Part shown: positions 7,887 through 17,101 of the stretch, piece by piece
Layout: each line of letters begins with the position of its first letter
Numbering within the stretch: position 1 is the first letter of the stretch
Source: Desulfosudis oleivorans
GTDB taxonomy: Bacteria; Desulfobacterota; Desulfobacteria; Desulfobacterales; SURF-7
DNA: 55,413 bases
Reading direction: 5' to 3'
NCBI GenBank assembly: GCA_020723305.1
Contig: DYJC01000026.1
Location: 1-55,413, forward strand
Program-made: the position numbers and the translations under genes
Notes under the pieces: generated by a model
Seen by the model: only the letters and a program-made list of their open reading frames with translations
Told to the model about the DNA's origin: nothing
The model's database searches: none

Positions 7887-8141
7887 ATGAGAAAAAAAAT
7901 TCATATTGAGGGAGACAAAGTTAGTCTTGAGGGCATCATCGTACCAGCTGACTGGGATCACAAAGGCAATGTAGTTGCTTATACCCTTTCAACATTTGAT
8001 GAAAAGGAATATCGAATTGATCCGGAAAGTAAAAATCCATCCATTGAAGAGTTTATCGGAGAAAAAGTTTCTATCAATGGAATTCTGATAAAAAAAGAAC
8101 GTGAAAACTATCTTTATGTGAACACAATCTGGTCTTTCTAA
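7887..8141 (+). CDS. Small OB-like protein (paralogue B)
   Basis: Unrecognised 84-residue protein. It starts Lys-rich, then shows VSLEGIIVPADW..GNVVAYTLST, a charged turn, EYRI, a short helix (SIEEFIG), VSINGILI and YLYVNTIW. The pattern G-I-x2-P-x2-W-x3-G, then a Ser/Thr strand, E-K-x-Y-x-I, helix, and V-x2-x-G-h, matches the gene at 46087 closely and the gene at 5254 more loosely. I infer a small beta-barrel (OB-like) domain that could bind nucleic acid, ligand or protein. There are no cysteines, signal peptide or membrane segments. It has a sigma-54 promoter, and a sigma-54 activator gene is encoded 0.7 kb away. The convergent dksA-like gene ends 33 bp past its stop. Confidence 0.75.
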   Translation: MRKKIHIEGDKVSLEGIIVPADWDHKGNVVAYTLSTFDEKEYRIDPESKNPSIEEFIGEKVSINGILIKKERENYLYVNTIWSF

Positions 8142-8174
8142 TCATCCAGATTTCGCGCATGCAGGATCAGAATT

Positions 8175-8537
8175 TTATGTCCCAAAAATTCGTTCCCTTT
8201 TTTCCAATTTTGTTTTACAGGTGATACATTGAGTTGCAACCGGTCTTGCCAATAATCTCTTATAAGATATTTCCTCGCCACAAACTTCACAATAACCGAA
8301 ATCGCCATCTTCTATTCGTTCCAAGGCGTCTCTGATCTTATTGATCAGACGACTCTCCCTATTTTTTATATGGAGCATGAACCCCTGGTTCTCATTTACA
8401 GACGCACGATCAAGAGGATCAGCATAATTATGCTCCTCATTCTTTAATCCGCTCAAGGTCATCTCACCACTTTGGGCAAGTTCATTCAGTTGATCTTCCA
8501 ACATCTTCTTAAACATATGAAGCTTTCCCTCTTCCAT
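8175..8537 (-). CDS. DksA/TraR-family zinc-finger protein
   Basis: 120 residues: an N-terminal helical coiled-coil region (MFKKMLEDQLNELAQ..), a second long helix from the asparagine-rich turn, and a C4 zinc finger CEVCGEEI (near 82-89) with CITCK (near 103-107). This is the DksA/TraR layout; such proteins enter the RNA polymerase secondary channel and modify initiation, often with ppGpp. The coiled-coil tip contains DPLDRAS (41-47), resembling the DxxDxA tip of DksA. The start at 8537 has GGGAG seven bases upstream. A sigma-54 promoter at 8584-8597 drives it, unusual for a general dksA, so it is probably a condition-specific paralogue acting with the other sigma-54 genes here. Confidence 0.85.
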   Translation of the reverse strand: MEEGKLHMFKKMLEDQLNELAQSGEMTLSGLKNEEHNYADPLDRASVNENQGFMLHIKNRESRLINKIRDALERIEDGDFGYCEVCGEEISYKRLLARPVATQCITCKTKLEKRERIFGT

Positions 8538-8583
8538 CGCAAACTCCCATATAATAACGTTGAATCAACGTCTAAGGATTAAA

Positions 8584-8597
8584 GCAAACCCTATGCC
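8584..8597 (-). promoter_or_regulatory. Sigma-54 promoter of the dksA-like gene
   Basis: The minus strand reads TGGCATAGGGTTTGCT, with GG at 8597-8596 and GC at 8585-8584, ten bases apart: near-consensus. Predicted start is about 8572, giving a 35-base leader. It is the main feature in the 348-bp gap 8538-8885, together with the palindrome at 8681. Confidence 0.8.
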
Positions 8598-8680
8598 ATG
8601 GTTCCGATTATCACCCTTGCATATTTCTCTCACCGATCCAACTCCAGCAGGCATATAGCAAAAAAAAACAAATAGATCAA

Positions 8681-8707
8681 ATCGGAATTATAAATTCTGA
8701 ATCCGAT
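8681..8707. promoter_or_regulatory. Candidate activator site, motif copy 3
   Basis: Starting at 8681, the first 20 bases match the palindrome at 7719 at 17 positions (ATCGGAATT, then AAATTC), and the whole 27 bp is an imperfect palindrome ending CCGAT. It sits about -109 to -135 from the predicted start of the 8597 promoter, the same distance as copy 1 from its promoter. Confidence 0.45.
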
Positions 8708-8885
8708 TTCCTGGAATACAATTTATGACTATATTACAATCAATTATGATTACAGCGTGAGGCAGATTTCTTGCCCGATTTATCTGGACTTACACTTTTT
8801 AATAAAATAAGATCTCCACCTTATAAACGCAAGATATGTTTAAAAAGAAAAATGTATTCAGCGGACAATTATTTCCAAATAACCG

Positions 8886-10304
8886 CTATTTATACTCACT
8901 CTTTTGGATACTGTATTTTGTGAGCAGTTTATGTAGTTGTCTTGTGCTGATATCCGCATCCCGAGCACTGGCATCTATTCGGCCTTTATTGATGCTCAGG
9001 ATTTCTTTAAGGTACTGCCTTTCAATATTCTCAACTCCGGATCGGCGAACCTCCGCAAGAGTCTTTGAGGCATTTACGTTAATCTGAGTAATCGGAGGCT
9101 GATCTTGAAATAATTCCATCGGAAAACTCTCAGGTGTCAACGTTGAACTTGATTCCAGTATATGAGCGCGTTCGATCAGATTTTCCAATTCCCGGATGTT
9201 ACCTGGCCAATCATAAGCGTCAAGCGCTTGCAGAACAAGAGAATGAACATCACTGATCTGCTTTGCATGAAAAAGATTCAACTGCCTTATAAATTGGGAA
9301 ACCAGCTCCGGAATATCCTCCTTCCGTTTTCTAAGTGGCGGTAATTCAATAGGGAATACATTCAGGCGAAAGAATAAATCCTTTCGGAATTCTCCGGACT
9401 CCGCCATTTCCTTCAAATCACAATTTGACGCAGCAATAAAGCGCGCGTCTGTTTCAATATAGACCTCACCGCCAACCGGTTGAAAAGTTCTATCCTGCAG
9501 CACCTGAAGCAGTTTGATTTGAGTTGAAGATGTAATCGTGTTGATTTCATCTAAAAATATGGTGCCTGCCTTGGCAATTTCAAACTTGCCGAGCTTCCTT
9601 TTTACTGCACCGGTAAAAGCTCCCTTCTCGTGGCCAAACAGTTCGCTTTCGATCAAGGTTTCTGGAATGGCGCCACAGTGAACTCCAATGAACTGATTTT
9701 CTCTCCGGTTGCTGTGCGCATGAATTAATTTAGCCATCACCCCCTTACCGGTCCCGGTTTCTCCTAGCAACAAAACCGTTGTTTTCGTTGGCGCAACAGA
9801 ACGGATTTTTTTTAAAACCTCTTTCATCAAAGGGCTGTTTGTTTTAATAATTTCTAAAAAATCAGTGTCCCAGAATTGATCCCTCAGGTAGTCAAGTTCC
9901 TCATGGGTAATGATATTATCCTGAATTCTTTTCGTAACGAGTCTGACTTCTTCAATATCAATCGGTGAGATTACATAATTGCTTGCACCGGCCTTAACTG
10001 CATTTACTGCTTTTCGAATGAATTCCTGAGGACTGATGATAATAATTTCGATGGATGGAAAAACCTGAAGATAAGGAGCCAGTACATCGATATATGGATT
10101 GACATTTTCAGGATGGGAAATGTTTTCGGATAGTAGCTGGATGTCTAAAAATACAAACTCATGACGTTTCAACTTAAAAAGTTCAAAACACTCTTTTTTT
10201 CCTCTTGCAATTAGGATATCAAATCGGTGCCCCAGACATTCCTGAATGGCGGATACTGTTTGTTCATGGGTGGTCGCAATTAAAACAGATTTTCTTGTTT
10301 TCAT
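8886..10304 (-). CDS. Sigma-54 enhancer-binding protein with atypical receiver (activator 1)
   Basis: 472 residues. Residues 1-130 form a receiver-like domain: Asp54 is in the phospho-acceptor position (FVFLDIQ), but the acidic pair after strand 1 is missing (ATTHEQT) and the usual Lys-Pro is SPID. Residues about 150-390 are the AAA+ domain, with Walker A GETGTGKG (181-188), GAFTGA for sigma-54 contact (228-233), and the arginine/sensor region [12 protein letters not shown]. The C-terminal HTH ([15 protein letters not shown]) differs from a standard Fis type. It should drive open-complex formation at sigma-54 promoters. The palindromes at 7719, 7753 and 8681 are its likely targets. It is a close paralogue of the gene at 46533. 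AGGGG lies just before the ATG. Confidence 0.9.
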   Translation of the reverse strand: MKTRKSVLIATTHEQTVSAIQECLGHRFDILIARGKKECFELFKLKRHEFVFLDIQLLSENISHPENVNPYIDVLAPYLQVFPSIEIIIISPQEFIRKAVNAVKAGASNYVISPIDIEEVRLVTKRIQDNIITHEELDYLRDQFWDTDFLEIIKTNSPLMKEVLKKIRSVAPTKTTVLLLGETGTGKGVMAKLIHAHSNRRENQFIGVHCGAIPETLIESELFGHEKGAFTGAVKRKLGKFEIAKAGTIFLDEINTITSSTQIKLLQVLQDRTFQPVGGEVYIETDARFIAASNCDLKEMAESGEFRKDLFFRLNVFPIELPPLRKRKEDIPELVSQFIRQLNLFHAKQISDVHSLVLQALDAYDWPGNIRELENLIERAHILESSSTLTPESFPMELFQDQPPITQINVNASKTLAEVRRSGVENIERQYLKEILSINKGRIDASARDADISTRQLHKLLTKYSIQKSEYK

Positions 10305-10447
10305 ATCCCCTGTGACTATGTAAAGATAATCCGGGCCGACTTGATATCATCAAAAAAAAACAGGGGTATTATAATCATTTGCTGAAATTTTACAATAAAA
10401 AAACAAGACTGGTTTTTTTAATAAAATATTATTTTTTTTCAACCATA

Positions 10448-11626
10448 TTAGAATGTTATTTCCGTCCATGGTAATCCGTGTCGGTTTAATTCATTCATAA
10501 ACGGCTCCGGATCAAACTCCTCCATGTTAAAAACACCATTGCCGCGCCACTTTCGAGTCAGCATAAGCAGCGCTCCAATCATCGCCGGGACACCTGTTGT
10601 GTAAGAAACCGCCTGGGATTGAACCTCCTTGTAACAACTTTCATGGTCGCAGATATTATAGATATAATATTGTTTTTCTCTGTTATTCCGTATCCCTTTT
10701 ATCAGACAGCCGATACAGGTTCTCCCTTTGGTAACCGGACCTAAGGACGCAGGATCCGGAAGAAGGGATTTCAAAAACTGAAGGGGGATGATCTCCTGCC
10801 CATTATAAACAACCGGATCAATTCGGGTCATTCCGACATTTTGAAGCACCTCAAGATGCTTCAAATAGTTATCACTGAAGGTCATCCAGAATCGTGCCCG
10901 GTGTACGCCTTTTATATGCCGGGCAAGAGACTCAAGTTCTTCATGGTACAAAAGATAAATTTTGCGAGGGCCGATCCCTTCCGGGAAATCATACATTTTT
11001 GATATGGACAGCGGTTCGGTTTCAATCCACTTTCCATCTTCATAATATCTGCCCTTGGCCGTCACTTCACGGATATTGATTTCCGGATTAAAATTGGTTG
11101 CAAACGGATGCCCGTGGTCTCCGGCATTGCAATCGATGATATCAATTTCCTGAATCCTGTCAAAATGCTTTTTCTGGGCCCAGGCGCAGAAAACATTGGT
11201 AACCCCTGGATCAAAGCCGCTTCCCAGCAGCGCCATGATCCCTCTTTCTTTGAAACGTTCGTGATAATCCCATTGCCATTGATAACAGAACCGGGCCTCA
11301 TCCCTGGGCTCATAATTCGCAGTATCCAGATAATCCACACCGGTTTCCAGACATGCGTCCATGATATGAAGATCCTGATAGGGAAGCGCCACATTGATGA
11401 TGAGATCTGGTTTGAATTTTTTAATCAGGGCAACCAGCTCCGGAACATTATCCGCATCCACCTGTGCAGTCTGAATCTTGCGTGGCAGTTTTGCAGCAAT
11501 GTTTCTGCATTTTTCCACTGTCCGGCTGGCCAGACAGATCTCAGAAAAAACCTCTGGCAGCTTTGCACACTTAAATGCAACAACCTGCCCTACCCCTCCT
11601 GCGCCTATAATTAAAACTCTTCCCAT
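10448..11626 (-). CDS. Carboxynorspermidine/carboxyspermidine dehydrogenase
   Basis: A saccharopine-dehydrogenase-fold oxidoreductase of about 392 residues, with an N-terminal Rossmann motif (VLIIGAGGVGQVV) and GSGFDPGVTNVF in the catalytic part. The overall match is to carboxynorspermidine dehydrogenase, which condenses aspartate semialdehyde with putrescine or diaminopropane using NADPH. Immediately upstream is arginine decarboxylase, which supports a polyamine role. I place the start at ATG 11626 because GGAGG lies eight bases before it; ATG 11641 has no such site and overlaps the speA stop. Downstream (10305-10447) is AT-rich with T runs but no clear hairpin. The decarboxylase that would finish the route is not in the window. 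Confidence 0.85.
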   Translation of the reverse strand: MGRVLIIGAGGVGQVVAFKCAKLPEVFSEICLASRTVEKCRNIAAKLPRKIQTAQVDADNVPELVALIKKFKPDLIINVALPYQDLHIMDACLETGVDYLDTANYEPRDEARFCYQWQWDYHERFKERGIMALLGSGFDPGVTNVFCAWAQKKHFDRIQEIDIIDCNAGDHGHPFATNFNPEINIREVTAKGRYYEDGKWIETEPLSISKMYDFPEGIGPRKIYLLYHEELESLARHIKGVHRARFWMTFSDNYLKHLEVLQNVGMTRIDPVVYNGQEIIPLQFLKSLLPDPASLGPVTKGRTCIGCLIKGIRNNREKQYYIYNICDHESCYKEVQSQAVSYTTGVPAMIGALLMLTRKWRGNGVFNMEEFDPEPFMNELNRHGLPWTEITF

Positions 11627-11640
11627 TGTTTTTTCCTCCA

Positions 11641-13563
11641 TTATCTTTCGTAATATGAATATCCCTGGAGTCCGGATCGGAATGCCTTCATTATTTTCTG
11701 CCTTTCCTTTGGAGTGATCCGCTTATTTCGAATTGCATTCTCCGCCAATTCCCGAAAATCCGAAATCATTGTCTTGACGTCATATTCCACATAAGACAAT
11801 ATTTCTTCCACAGAGTCTCCCTCAATCTCCTTGATCAGTTCATAATCACCATCTTCGGTGATCTGAACACTGACAATATTGGTATCACCGAGAAGATTGT
11901 GTAAATCTCCGAGAGTCTCCTGATACGCACCCACCAGAAAAACCCCCAGATAATACTCTTCAGTTTCATTGATTTCATGGAGCGCAAGTGTATTTTTCAC
12001 AGCATGCTGATCGATAAATTTATCAATCTTTCCATCACAATCACAGGTAATATCCGCAAGAATCACATTACGGGATGGCACCTCATTCAACCGATGAATC
12101 GGTAAAATCGGAAACAGATGTCCGATTGCCCAGGAATCCGGAAGAGATTGAAATACACTGAAGTTGCCATAATAAATATCCGCCAGCGCGGTTTCAATTC
12201 CTTCCAGCTCATTTGGAATGTTTTTCAGTTTCTTCGTATCTTGACTTATTTTATGAATAATATGCCAAAAAATATTTTCACCCATCGCTCTTTCCCGGAG
12301 TGAAATGCTGCCATGCTTAAACAGTTGCCTTAATTCATCCCGGTAATAAAGTGCATCATTATAACACTCCTGTATATTTTTCAAATTGATCGACTGCTTC
12401 ACCTCCCATAAATTCACGATCATCTCATGGGTTTCTTCCTTTAGAATCTCCGGAATCGGATAGGTTTCGAAGCGGCTGACATCCAGAATGTTGAATAAAA
12501 GAACAGAATAATAAGCAACCGTCGCACGGCCGGACTCTGTGATAATCACTGGATGGGGTATTGCTTTTTCATCCAGTGTGCTCATAATCACTTCTATAAT
12601 ATCAGAGCAATACTCCTTCATTGTATAGTTTCTGCTGCTGATGAAATTGGTGTGAGAGCCGTCATAGTCAACTGCCAACCCTCCTCCAAGATCAATATAC
12701 CCCATTGGTGCCCCTTCTTCAAAAAGTCCCTCGTATACCCTGCATGCTTCCGTAAGGGCAAACCGGATATCACGAATATTGGGTATCTGAGACCCCAGAT
12801 GATAATGCAAAAGCTGCAACGAATCCAGCATCCCCCTTTTTTTCAGGGTTTCCACGACATCCAGAATCTGGATCATACTGAGTCCAAAAATACTCCGATC
12901 ACCGCTGGATTCAGTCCAATGACCACCTGCCCGTGTACTTATTTTAATACGGACGCCGATCTTGGGTTTAATATCGAGAGCTTCGGCTCTCTCCAGAATC
13001 AGCTCCAGTTCACTCGGCATTTCAATAACAAAAAAACAATTGTATCCCATTTTGCACGCATACAGTCCCAGATCGACAAACTCTTCATCCTTATAGCCAT
13101 TGCATATCAGGCAAGCTTCCTGGTCTCTCAGAAGAGATATGGCGGCGATCAGCTCAGCCTTGCTTCCAGCCTCGAGTCCATGGTGAAAGCGTGACCCGAA
13201 ATGAGTTACCTCTTCCACAACCTGCTGCTGCTGGTTGACCTTGATCGGATACACACCCCTGTATTTATTTTTATATCCGAATTCATCGATTGTATCCTGA
13301 AAACTTTTATGAAGGCAGGTGATCTGAGATTGAAGGATATCCCGGAACCGGAGAAGAATCGGCATTCCCATTCCCCTGTCTTTGATATCGGAGACAATTT
13401 TCATCAGACTGACAGCGTTTTTGTCACCACTGGTTCCGGATGGATTGACAACCACCTCCCCTTGATCCGAAATACTGAAGTAACCAGCGCCCCAATTGTT
13501 AACCCCATAGAGATCTACTGCGTTTTCAATAGACCATCTTTCCAGTGAATAGCTTTTCTTCAT
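11641..13563 (-). CDS. speA: Biosynthetic arginine decarboxylase
   Basis: The 640-residue protein has the length and layout of the PLP-dependent biosynthetic arginine decarboxylase SpeA. The alanine-racemase-like barrel carries the PLP lysine in GVYPIKVNQQQQ, Gly-rich phosphate-binding residues in YIDLGGGLAVDYDGS, and the active-site cysteine region near ILADITCDCDGKID. It makes agmatine from arginine, the first step of one route to putrescine. AGAGGA precedes the ATG by five bases. Its stop overlaps an unused ATG before the carboxynorspermidine dehydrogenase gene, so the two form an operon. Confidence 0.95.
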   Translation of the reverse strand: MKKSYSLERWSIENAVDLYGVNNWGAGYFSISDQGEVVVNPSGTSGDKNAVSLMKIVSDIKDRGMGMPILLRFRDILQSQITCLHKSFQDTIDEFGYKNKYRGVYPIKVNQQQQVVEEVTHFGSRFHHGLEAGSKAELIAAISLLRDQEACLICNGYKDEEFVDLGLYACKMGYNCFFVIEMPSELELILERAEALDIKPKIGVRIKISTRAGGHWTESSGDRSIFGLSMIQILDVVETLKKRGMLDSLQLLHYHLGSQIPNIRDIRFALTEACRVYEGLFEEGAPMGYIDLGGGLAVDYDGSHTNFISSRNYTMKEYCSDIIEVIMSTLDEKAIPHPVIITESGRATVAYYSVLLFNILDVSRFETYPIPEILKEETHEMIVNLWEVKQSINLKNIQECYNDALYYRDELRQLFKHGSISLRERAMGENIFWHIIHKISQDTKKLKNIPNELEGIETALADIYYGNFSVFQSLPDSWAIGHLFPILPIHRLNEVPSRNVILADITCDCDGKIDKFIDQHAVKNTLALHEINETEEYYLGVFLVGAYQETLGDLHNLLGDTNIVSVQITEDGDYELIKEIEGDSVEEILSYVEYDVKTMISDFRELAENAIRNKRITPKERQKIMKAFRSGLQGYSYYER

Positions 13564-13602
13564 CGTTTTCCTCTTTTGTTTTTTTCATATTTGATCCATA
13601 AA

Positions 13603-13625
13603 CAGGGCGAAAAATTTCCGCCCTG
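13603..13625 (-). terminator. Hairpin between the phosphatase gene and speA
   Basis: CAGGGCG (13603-13609) pairs with CGCCCTG (13619-13625). On the minus strand it follows the phosphatase stop and is trailed by only three T, so it is a weak terminator or a hairpin in the speA leader. Confidence 0.4.
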
Positions 13626-13731
13626 AAAAAGAGTCGTGCGATCATACCCGAACTCGTGTCTGTATGCAATGGTCTTTGCTTTTTGAATGATTGAAAAAAA
13701 TGAAAAATGTTACGCTTTAATTTGCGTCCGG

Positions 13732-13772
13732 CTTTCGCCGGATCGACAACAGCAGGATTTTGAAATTGGCTC
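13732..13772. repeat. Degenerate dispersed repeat (shared with 45.6 kb)
   Basis: CTTTCGCCGG followed about 15 bp later by ATTTTGAAATTGGCTC (13757-13772) recurs at 45658-45700 in the same order. A small stem, TCCGGC-TTTC-GCCGGA, lies at the left end. It looks like the remains of a REP-type element near the 3' end of the phosphatase gene. Confidence 0.4.
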
Positions 13773-13802
13773 TGTATTTGAATTTTCCCTGCGCAGCCTG
13801 TT

Positions 13803-16697
13803 TTACACAGCCGCCAAAATCTCTTTCCAGACCTTGCCGGCAGCGGTTTCCGGTATTTCCCATCCCAGTATATGGCATAGTGTCGGCAAAATATCATGCA
13901 GCCGCGCCGGACTTTGAATTTCCTGGCCGGAATTGATTCCCGGACCGGAAAAGATCATGGGAACATGAGTCGTCAGCTTTGACCCGTGAATGCCCACCAG
14001 GCGCAAACTGTTTTTGGACAGCATGGTAACTTTTTCACCCATGCCGTTGACTCCCCGTATCATTGCATCTCCCGGAGTTGCAGCCTGGTAATGACCGCGG
14101 AAAAAGATACACAATTCCGGCCAGCGGATACTGTCTTTTGCATGGTGCATATAATATTCGGAATAAAGTTCATTTGGCTCGGTGATCTGTTTTTCCATTT
14201 CAGGCAGAAACGGGTTGTCTGCGTCCCTGCCTGTCCGAATACCTTCATCGTTTAGGATAATACAGGGATGGAACTCCTGGCCTTCGATTGGATCATCTAC
14301 GGCCATCCTCTGTATCAGGCGGCGTATCTCTTCCCGGACAGCATCATCCCGAATATCAAAAATCGTTGCCCAGTGATTTAATGCCCATGCGGTTCCATAG
14401 TGTTTGGGAGAGACAATTCCATGGGAACGCAAATACTCTTTAATATCGAGCGGCGCGTATCCCTGTTTACAATACCCCTCTGTAATCATGCTGTGGTCAG
14501 CAGTAAAAACAATCAGTGAATGATCCAGCATCCCCCGGTCTTTGATCTGATTCACTATCTGTCCGAAACGGAAATCCGCTTCCCGAACCACATCCAGAAT
14601 CTCTTTCCTGCGGGCCTGGTCCGAATATTTGCTCACCCAATGCGATCCAAACAAAAATCCATTTGCCTTTTGCCATTCATCCGGGTCCCAGGCAGCTCCA
14701 AAAACATGTCCGGCCTCGTCTGTTGCCGCCAGATTCACATAAAGTACATCCGGATCTTCTTCCCGGATCACCTGGCAGGTTGTATCCGCTATCCAGCGAT
14801 CATCCGGAAAGTCTCCCGGCTTGCTTCCGATAAATTCCCCGATATCCTGGATGATCGCTTTCAACAGAAAAAAATCCCCGCTCAATACCTGTGGAAGCAG
14901 TTCTATTGGGTTTCCGTTCACGACCAGTTCTTTGGGTTTTATCGGACGCTGGTCTTTGGGATTTGTATCCGTGGGCGGGTCCCCCAGAACATACTGGGGT
15001 GGTGGAGAAGCATACACCGGAAAATGGCTCCCGGTAATTCCCCACTTGACAGCATCTCCATCTTCATGCAGATGGCTTACCCAGGGTTTATTGCTGATCA
15101 TCACCGATCGTGCGTCCGGGCAGTGCTGTTTTGAAATATCAAAAATCCGCTGAAGTTTTTTACCCTCGGATCCGTATCGCATCACATCCGGTTTGGGCCG
15201 GATCACCTTGATATCCCCGACCTCATCCAGGCCGGCATAGTATCCCGAAACCCAATAGGCACCAAGGTTTCCGGTCGTTGCCCCGGAAGCAATGGTGGTA
15301 TGATTCATATCCGTGGCAGCCGGCATTCCGCATTCCGCATGTGTAAATGAAACCCCTTTCTGCAAATGCTTCCGGATATTGGGACACAGCCAGTCATTTT
15401 CTTTTCCCGCTCCATCACCATTTCGATTCAACAAGAGATACCGGTAATCCAGTGAATCAATAACCAGGAAATATATCTTTGGAACATCCGTGACTTCCGC
15501 CTGTAGACGGACGTTTCCCAGCCGTTGCCCGGTTTCAGATCTGGCGGTTACCTGACAGACGCAGGTTTCTCCAGTCTTCGCCCCATGCGGTGCGGTTACT
15601 ATCACCTGGACTTTCTTGCGTTCTTTTGCATTCACCAAAACCCGATCTTCGGCAGCCACTGCTTTCCATCCAACCGGAAGACCTTGAATCCTTAGATCAA
15701 ATGTCTGGTTCTTGGGTTCCTGGCTTTGCAAGTGAAGAACATAACTGGTCATGAGCCCAGGCTGTACATAGTGCCTCCGGGGATCCAGACCATCCAGGTC
15801 ATTCAGCGAAAACAACGGTTCTGAATAAAACGCATGAACCGTTAATTCATCCGTGAATCCTGTAGCCAGTGATCTGGCATGGACGGTGATCGGGATATTC
15901 TTTTTTTTGACAGCTTGTCTGCCCGGGATTGCTTCCAGCCAGATCTCTTCCGGATATTCCCATTGAAACATTCCGCTGACCGGAGCTACCTTGATTTTCG
16001 ATATCTCCCTTTCCTTTCCATCCAGCAGCCTGGCTGTCCATCCATCCGGTTGTTCCACACGGACATCAAACAGATCGGCAATATGCCCCAGATTCCCGAG
16101 AGATAAACGATATCGGATGCTTTCTCCCATGGATATTTTCTGAGGCTGGTCTTCAACATGGGTTTCCGATTTACCCATTCTCCATCGGGGTGCAGCAGTC
16201 AGAACCGTTATCCGAAGAAGCAGTTCCTGGACTTCCTGGTCCCGTTGCCCGGAAATCGAAAAAATCGCTTCTGTCTTCTCCTCTATTCCGGCAGGCGCCA
16301 TAATCCGGCATTCAATTCCCTGACCGTCTTTTTTCAAAACAACCTGATCCCGTTTCAGCTCAACACGAAACCCCTTAGGGCCGCTTTTCTGAACAGCAGT
16401 AAGCATGATCGGAGTATTTGAAGTGGATATTGGATTCACCGATATTTCAAACAATGCTTCCCGTTCCGGTTCTCCGGGCCCGGTTGCAACGATCCTGGAC
16501 TTGTGATCTGTATAAAAATCAAAAGTTGCCCGGTCAATTCCATGGGCTTCAACCGTGCTGTACATCCTCGGATTATCTCCATTACTCCCATAGGCAGATC
16601 CGGTCGAGGTCAATTTTCCCACAGTGGTTTCTCCGGCTATCACTGCTGCCGTACACCCCATACCCTTTAAAAAGGTTCGCCTGCCCATTTTGTTCAT
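13803..16697 (-). CDS. Tat-exported alkaline-phosphatase-superfamily phosphodiesterase/phosphatase
   Basis: A 964-residue protein with an N-terminal twin-arginine signal (RRTFLKG, residues 6-12), so it is exported folded. Residues about 50-420 hold several immunoglobulin-like/NEW3-type beta domains. From about residue 425 there is an alkaline-phosphatase-superfamily domain of the nucleotide pyrophosphatase/phosphodiesterase type: VIDSLDYR (first metal Asp), MPAATDMNHTTIASG with the probable Thr nucleophile, a DEAGH metal site, FTADHSMI, and a histidine in GIHGSKLTTHVPM. It should hydrolyse a phosphate or sulfate ester outside the cytoplasm. The size and Ig array are larger than usual for the family. 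The start at 16697 has AAGGGGG upstream. Substrate unknown; no operon partner. Confidence 0.8.
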   Translation of the reverse strand: MNKMGRRTFLKGMGCTAAVIAGETTVGKLTSTGSAYGSNGDNPRMYSTVEAHGIDRATFDFYTDHKSRIVATGPGEPEREALFEISVNPISTSNTPIMLTAVQKSGPKGFRVELKRDQVVLKKDGQGIECRIMAPAGIEEKTEAIFSISGQRDQEVQELLLRITVLTAAPRWRMGKSETHVEDQPQKISMGESIRYRLSLGNLGHIADLFDVRVEQPDGWTARLLDGKEREISKIKVAPVSGMFQWEYPEEIWLEAIPGRQAVKKKNIPITVHARSLATGFTDELTVHAFYSEPLFSLNDLDGLDPRRHYVQPGLMTSYVLHLQSQEPKNQTFDLRIQGLPVGWKAVAAEDRVLVNAKERKKVQVIVTAPHGAKTGETCVCQVTARSETGQRLGNVRLQAEVTDVPKIYFLVIDSLDYRYLLLNRNGDGAGKENDWLCPNIRKHLQKGVSFTHAECGMPAATDMNHTTIASGATTGNLGAYWVSGYYAGLDEVGDIKVIRPKPDVMRYGSEGKKLQRIFDISKQHCPDARSVMISNKPWVSHLHEDGDAVKWGITGSHFPVYASPPPQYVLGDPPTDTNPKDQRPIKPKELVVNGNPIELLPQVLSGDFFLLKAIIQDIGEFIGSKPGDFPDDRWIADTTCQVIREEDPDVLYVNLAATDEAGHVFGAAWDPDEWQKANGFLFGSHWVSKYSDQARRKEILDVVREADFRFGQIVNQIKDRGMLDHSLIVFTADHSMITEGYCKQGYAPLDIKEYLRSHGIVSPKHYGTAWALNHWATIFDIRDDAVREEIRRLIQRMAVDDPIEGQEFHPCIILNDEGIRTGRDADNPFLPEMEKQITEPNELYSEYYMHHAKDSIRWPELCIFFRGHYQAATPGDAMIRGVNGMGEKVTMLSKNSLRLVGIHGSKLTTHVPMIFSGPGINSGQEIQSPARLHDILPTLCHILGWEIPETAAGKVWKEILAAV

Positions 16698-16936
16698 GCC
16701 GCCCCCTTCCCGGATTCATGAAGGAACCACCGGAGTAATTTATAATTATTTGAAATCATATAAATAAATTAACACTATATTCATTTTTTATAATGTAGTT
16801 AGATGTATACAATTATGTTGAAAATCCTTCGATGTCAATATGTTTTTCCGAAACAGAAGCTTTCCAGACGATGCTTTTCCGGCAAAAAAACCAAAAGTTC
16901 GAGATTCAAAACAATTGAATTGCATTTTCATCGAAT

Positions 16937-16953
16937 ATGCAATATTGTTGCAT
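16937..16953. promoter_or_regulatory. Candidate Zur operator upstream of znuA
   Basis: An interrupted palindrome, ATGCAATA-T-TGTTGCAT, with a further ATTGCAT 12 bp to its left, lies 150 bp before znuA. It overlaps a weak promoter (TTGCAT-17-TATTGT), and another (TTGAAT-16-TACAAT) follows at 16973-17000. The znu operon ends with a Fur-family gene, which makes this a plausible zinc-repressor site. The rest of the 404-bp gap 16698-17101 is AT-rich with no gene visible. Confidence 0.4.
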
Positions 16954-17101
16954 TAAAAATTCAGACATTTCTTGAATCAAATATCATTATCTCTACAATT
17001 TAAACATATTAACCAATATTTTGAAACCTGTTTACAATTTACTGGATTGTGCTTATTTATAAAAAAAGAATGGTCTCATTTTTACACCAAGGAAACCAGA
17101 T

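Noticed and set aside
12553..13194. 213-codon frame opposite speA
   Set aside because: Antisense shadow of a well-recognised gene.
14520..15134. 204-codon frame inside the phosphatase gene
   Set aside because: Antisense shadow of a gene with clear catalytic motifs.
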